In this document: in pieces, positions 62,428-64,000 of the stretch | Position numbering within the stretch: the stretch's first letter is position 1 | Layout: each line of letters opens with the position of its first letter | Source: VXOI01 sp965197575 | Lineage (GTDB): Bacteria > Chloroflexota > Dehalococcoidia > Lucifugimonadales > UBA3495 | Assembly: GCA_965197575.1 (NCBI GenBank) | Contig: OZ240214.1 | Location: 186,001 to 250,000 of the forward strand | Direction of reading: 5' to 3' | Length of the DNA: 64,000 bases | The notes under the pieces: generated by a model | What the model was told of the DNA's origin: nothing | The model's database searches: none | The model's input: only the letters and a program-made list of their open reading frames with translations | Program-made: the position numbers and the translations under genes

Positions 62428-63867
62428 ATGGGGGTAGAGCAGAACCTGCCCCGGCCCGTCTTGAGGGGTGAGGCCCTCGACTTGAAATACTCATTTCGCC
62501 CCGACAACTTCATTATTCATGGCCGCCCCGTTCACTACGCTTGGGTGATGGTGGTCATAGCCTCGGTGATGAGGCTGTTCAGCTCCTCGTTCCGCTCCTC
62601 CTCCAGCATCCTCATTCCACGGCTGGTCGAGTCCTTTGGCTGGAGCTACGGCGCAGTGGGGCTCGGCTTTGGGCTACAGTGGGTTGTCTCGGGGCTGTTG
62701 GGGCCGTCCGCCGGATGGCTGGGCGACCGCTACGGGGTCCGCGTGGCGATGACGCTGGGCGCGGTGCTGTTTGTGGTGGGCATGGTGCTCACCGGGTTTA
62801 TGACCAGCCTGTGGCAGTTCTACCTCTTCTTCGGCGTGATACTCAGCGCGTCGATGGGCATCTTCCAAGTGCCCCTGACGGCCTCGGTCACCATGTGGTT
62901 CCGGCGGCACCTGGGCACCGGCATGGGCCTGTTGCAGTCGTCCCAAGGAGTTGGCCCCCTGATCGCAGTGCCCATCATGCTGCTGATCATCCACCAGTTC
63001 GGGGGCGGGCTCGACGGTCTCCGGGCCGCGTTCTGGGTGCCGGGAATCATCGGCGGCGTGGTGCTGTTGGCGCTGGTGCGCGCTTTCTACAACGAACCGG
63101 GAGAGATTGGTTTGCGGCCCTTCGGCGCGTCGGAAACCGAGCCGATACGCAAGGTGCAGTCGGGAGACATCGCCAAGATTCGGGCCCAAGTGTTCATGAA
63201 GCAGGCCCTGCGCACCGGCCCATTCTGGAACCTTATCGGCATCCATTTCTGGGGCTGTGCCGGTCACGCCATCGTGCTGGTCTATCTGGTGGCCATCGCC
63301 GAGGGTGAGGGAGTCTCCCCAGGGATGGCTGCCGGGGCCTTCGTTACGTTGTCGGTGGTGAGCACCGTTACCCGGTTCGTCGTTCCCGTGGCTGCCGATC
63401 GCATGGGCAGCAAGGGCGCGATGGGCGTCTGCTTCGCGCTGCAAACTCTGCCCATCGTGCTGCTGTTCTTTGCTGTCGAACCTTGGCACTTCTACCTGTT
63501 CTCCGTGCTGTTCGGGATCGGCTTCGGCGGCGAGATGAGCGCCTTCCCCATCATCAACCGCCAGTACTACGGCAGCGCGCCCATAGGCACCACCTACGGC
63601 TGGCAGATGATGGGTGCGGGGGTCGGTATGGCCGCCGGAGCCTTGATCGGCGGATGGCTCCGGGACTGGACCGGGAGTTTCGATGCGACGATGGCCCTCT
63701 CCCTCGTCCTGAGCTTGGCTGGCGTGCTGGCCATCTTCGTCCTCCCCTCCACCAGCCACGAGCAACTGCCCGACTGGGAGCAGGACCTGCCCGAAGAAGC
63801 CCGCACCGAGCCGGCGCCGGCGCCGCAACCCCGCCCCGGCCAAGCCACATCCCCGTCTGCGGACTGA
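62428..63867 (+). CDS. MFS transporter, OFA (oxalate/formate antiporter)-like
   Basis: 479 aa, 12 predicted hydrophobic helices. WVMVVIASVMRLFSSS (helix 1), GWLGDRYGVR (the loop 2-3 MFS signature), TMWFRRHLGTGMGLLQSSQG, and VPVAADRMGSKGAM in the second half. The C-terminal tail is Pro/Ala/Glu-rich. Substrate unknown, probably a small carboxylate. The start is uncertain: no good ribosome site precedes ATG 62428. Divergent from rpoB. Confidence 0.82.
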   Translation: MGVEQNLPRPVLRGEALDLKYSFRPDNFIIHGRPVHYAWVMVVIASVMRLFSSSFRSSSSILIPRLVESFGWSYGAVGLGFGLQWVVSGLLGPSAGWLGDRYGVRVAMTLGAVLFVVGMVLTGFMTSLWQFYLFFGVILSASMGIFQVPLTASVTMWFRRHLGTGMGLLQSSQGVGPLIAVPIMLLIIHQFGGGLDGLRAAFWVPGIIGGVVLLALVRAFYNEPGEIGLRPFGASETEPIRKVQSGDIAKIRAQVFMKQALRTGPFWNLIGIHFWGCAGHAIVLVYLVAIAEGEGVSPGMAAGAFVTLSVVSTVTRFVVPVAADRMGSKGAMGVCFALQTLPIVLLFFAVEPWHFYLFSVLFGIGFGGEMSAFPIINRQYYGSAPIGTTYGWQMMGAGVGMAAGALIGGWLRDWTGSFDATMALSLVLSLAGVLAIFVLPSTSHEQLPDWEQDLPEEARTEPAPAPQPRPGQATSPSAD

Positions 63868-63877
63868 GCTCAGGGAC

Positions 63878-63906
63878 TTGACATATTGAGAATTCTGTGG
63901 TAATAT
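63878..63906 (+). promoter_or_regulatory. Strong sigma70-type promoter with AT-rich palindromic downstream site
   Basis: TTGACA (63878-63883), a 17-base spacer and TAATAT (63901-63906). The -10 overlaps TAATATTGATTATCATAAAA, an AT-rich sequence resembling Fur/MntR-type operators, so the next gene may be metal-regulated (inference). Confidence 0.65.
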
Positions 63907-63939
63907 TGATTATCATAAAATATTGGAAGGTGCAAACGA

Positions 63940-64000
63940 ATGTTCACGCAAAGGAATCGGTTTGATAGGGAATCACAGATACGTCAGGAGGCTGCCAGCA
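63940..64000 (+). CDS. Start of an unidentified gene (runs off window)
   Basis: ATG 63940 lies 9 bases after GGAAGG and 34 bases after the promoter -10. The visible peptide MFTQRNRFDRESQIRQEAAS is polar and too short to identify. Confidence 0.5.
   Translation, partial: MFTQRNRFDRESQIRQEAAS

Overview
The window looks like a GC-rich bacterial chromosome segment, most likely from an uncultivated member of the Chloroflexota (SAR202/Dehalococcoidia-like). This placement is an inference from gene content: LLM-class flavin oxidoreductases, an orphan xanthine-dehydrogenase-type large subunit, an OFA-type MFS transporter, DUF1330, cadherin-like/Calx-beta surface proteins, and the style of RpoB/RpoC. 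No rRNA is present to confirm it.

Layout. 1-2907: a Pnkp/Hen1 RNA-repair pair on the minus strand; Pnkp runs off the window and Hen1 carries a frameshift. 3345-4531: a degenerate DppC-like membrane protein and an overlapping RDD protein. 4632-46719: an insertion-sequence graveyard. It holds six IS630-type elements with a conserved A7 frameshift site, two elements of a second IS630 subgroup, three ISAs1 elements, two copies of a 400-aa IS4-like element, a third IS4-type element, and single or partial ISNCY, IS5, IS982/IS5-like, IS6-like, ISKra4 and IS21 (istB) elements. At least five classes of short non-autonomous inverted-repeat elements also occur. Host genes survive between them intact (LLM oxidoreductase, lipoprotein, zinc-ribbon protein, one class II tRNA) or as wrecks (surface protein, DNA methyltransferase, ParA-type ATPase, a two-domain DNA-binding protein, a conserved protein of unknown function).

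37275-42669 is a metabolic island inside the IS field: molybdenum hydroxylase large subunit, MoaD/ThiS-like carrier, ArsR-like regulator fragment, acyl-CoA-dehydrogenase-fold oxidoreductase, and a DUF5678/retropepsin-like protease pair. From 46814 to the end the sequence is clean core genome: DUF1330, CopA copper ATPase plus YHS protein, then a tight minus-strand operon rpoB-rpoC-pyrD-(PaREP1/HEPN-like)-secA with a good sigma70-type promoter, and an MFS transporter on the plus strand.

Most notable observations. (i) Removing two transposons computationally restores a gene for a winged-helix plus ribbon-helix-helix protein, apart from one missing base. (ii) A train of six IS630-type elements (20017-22974) share their TA duplications; most insert at CTAG and recreate CTAG at each junction. 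(iii) Four unrelated IS groups each carry a homopolymer or X_XXY_YYZ frameshift signal in the correct phase. (iv) A class II tRNA has a UUC anticodon loop and lies beside a 16-bp perfect palindrome.
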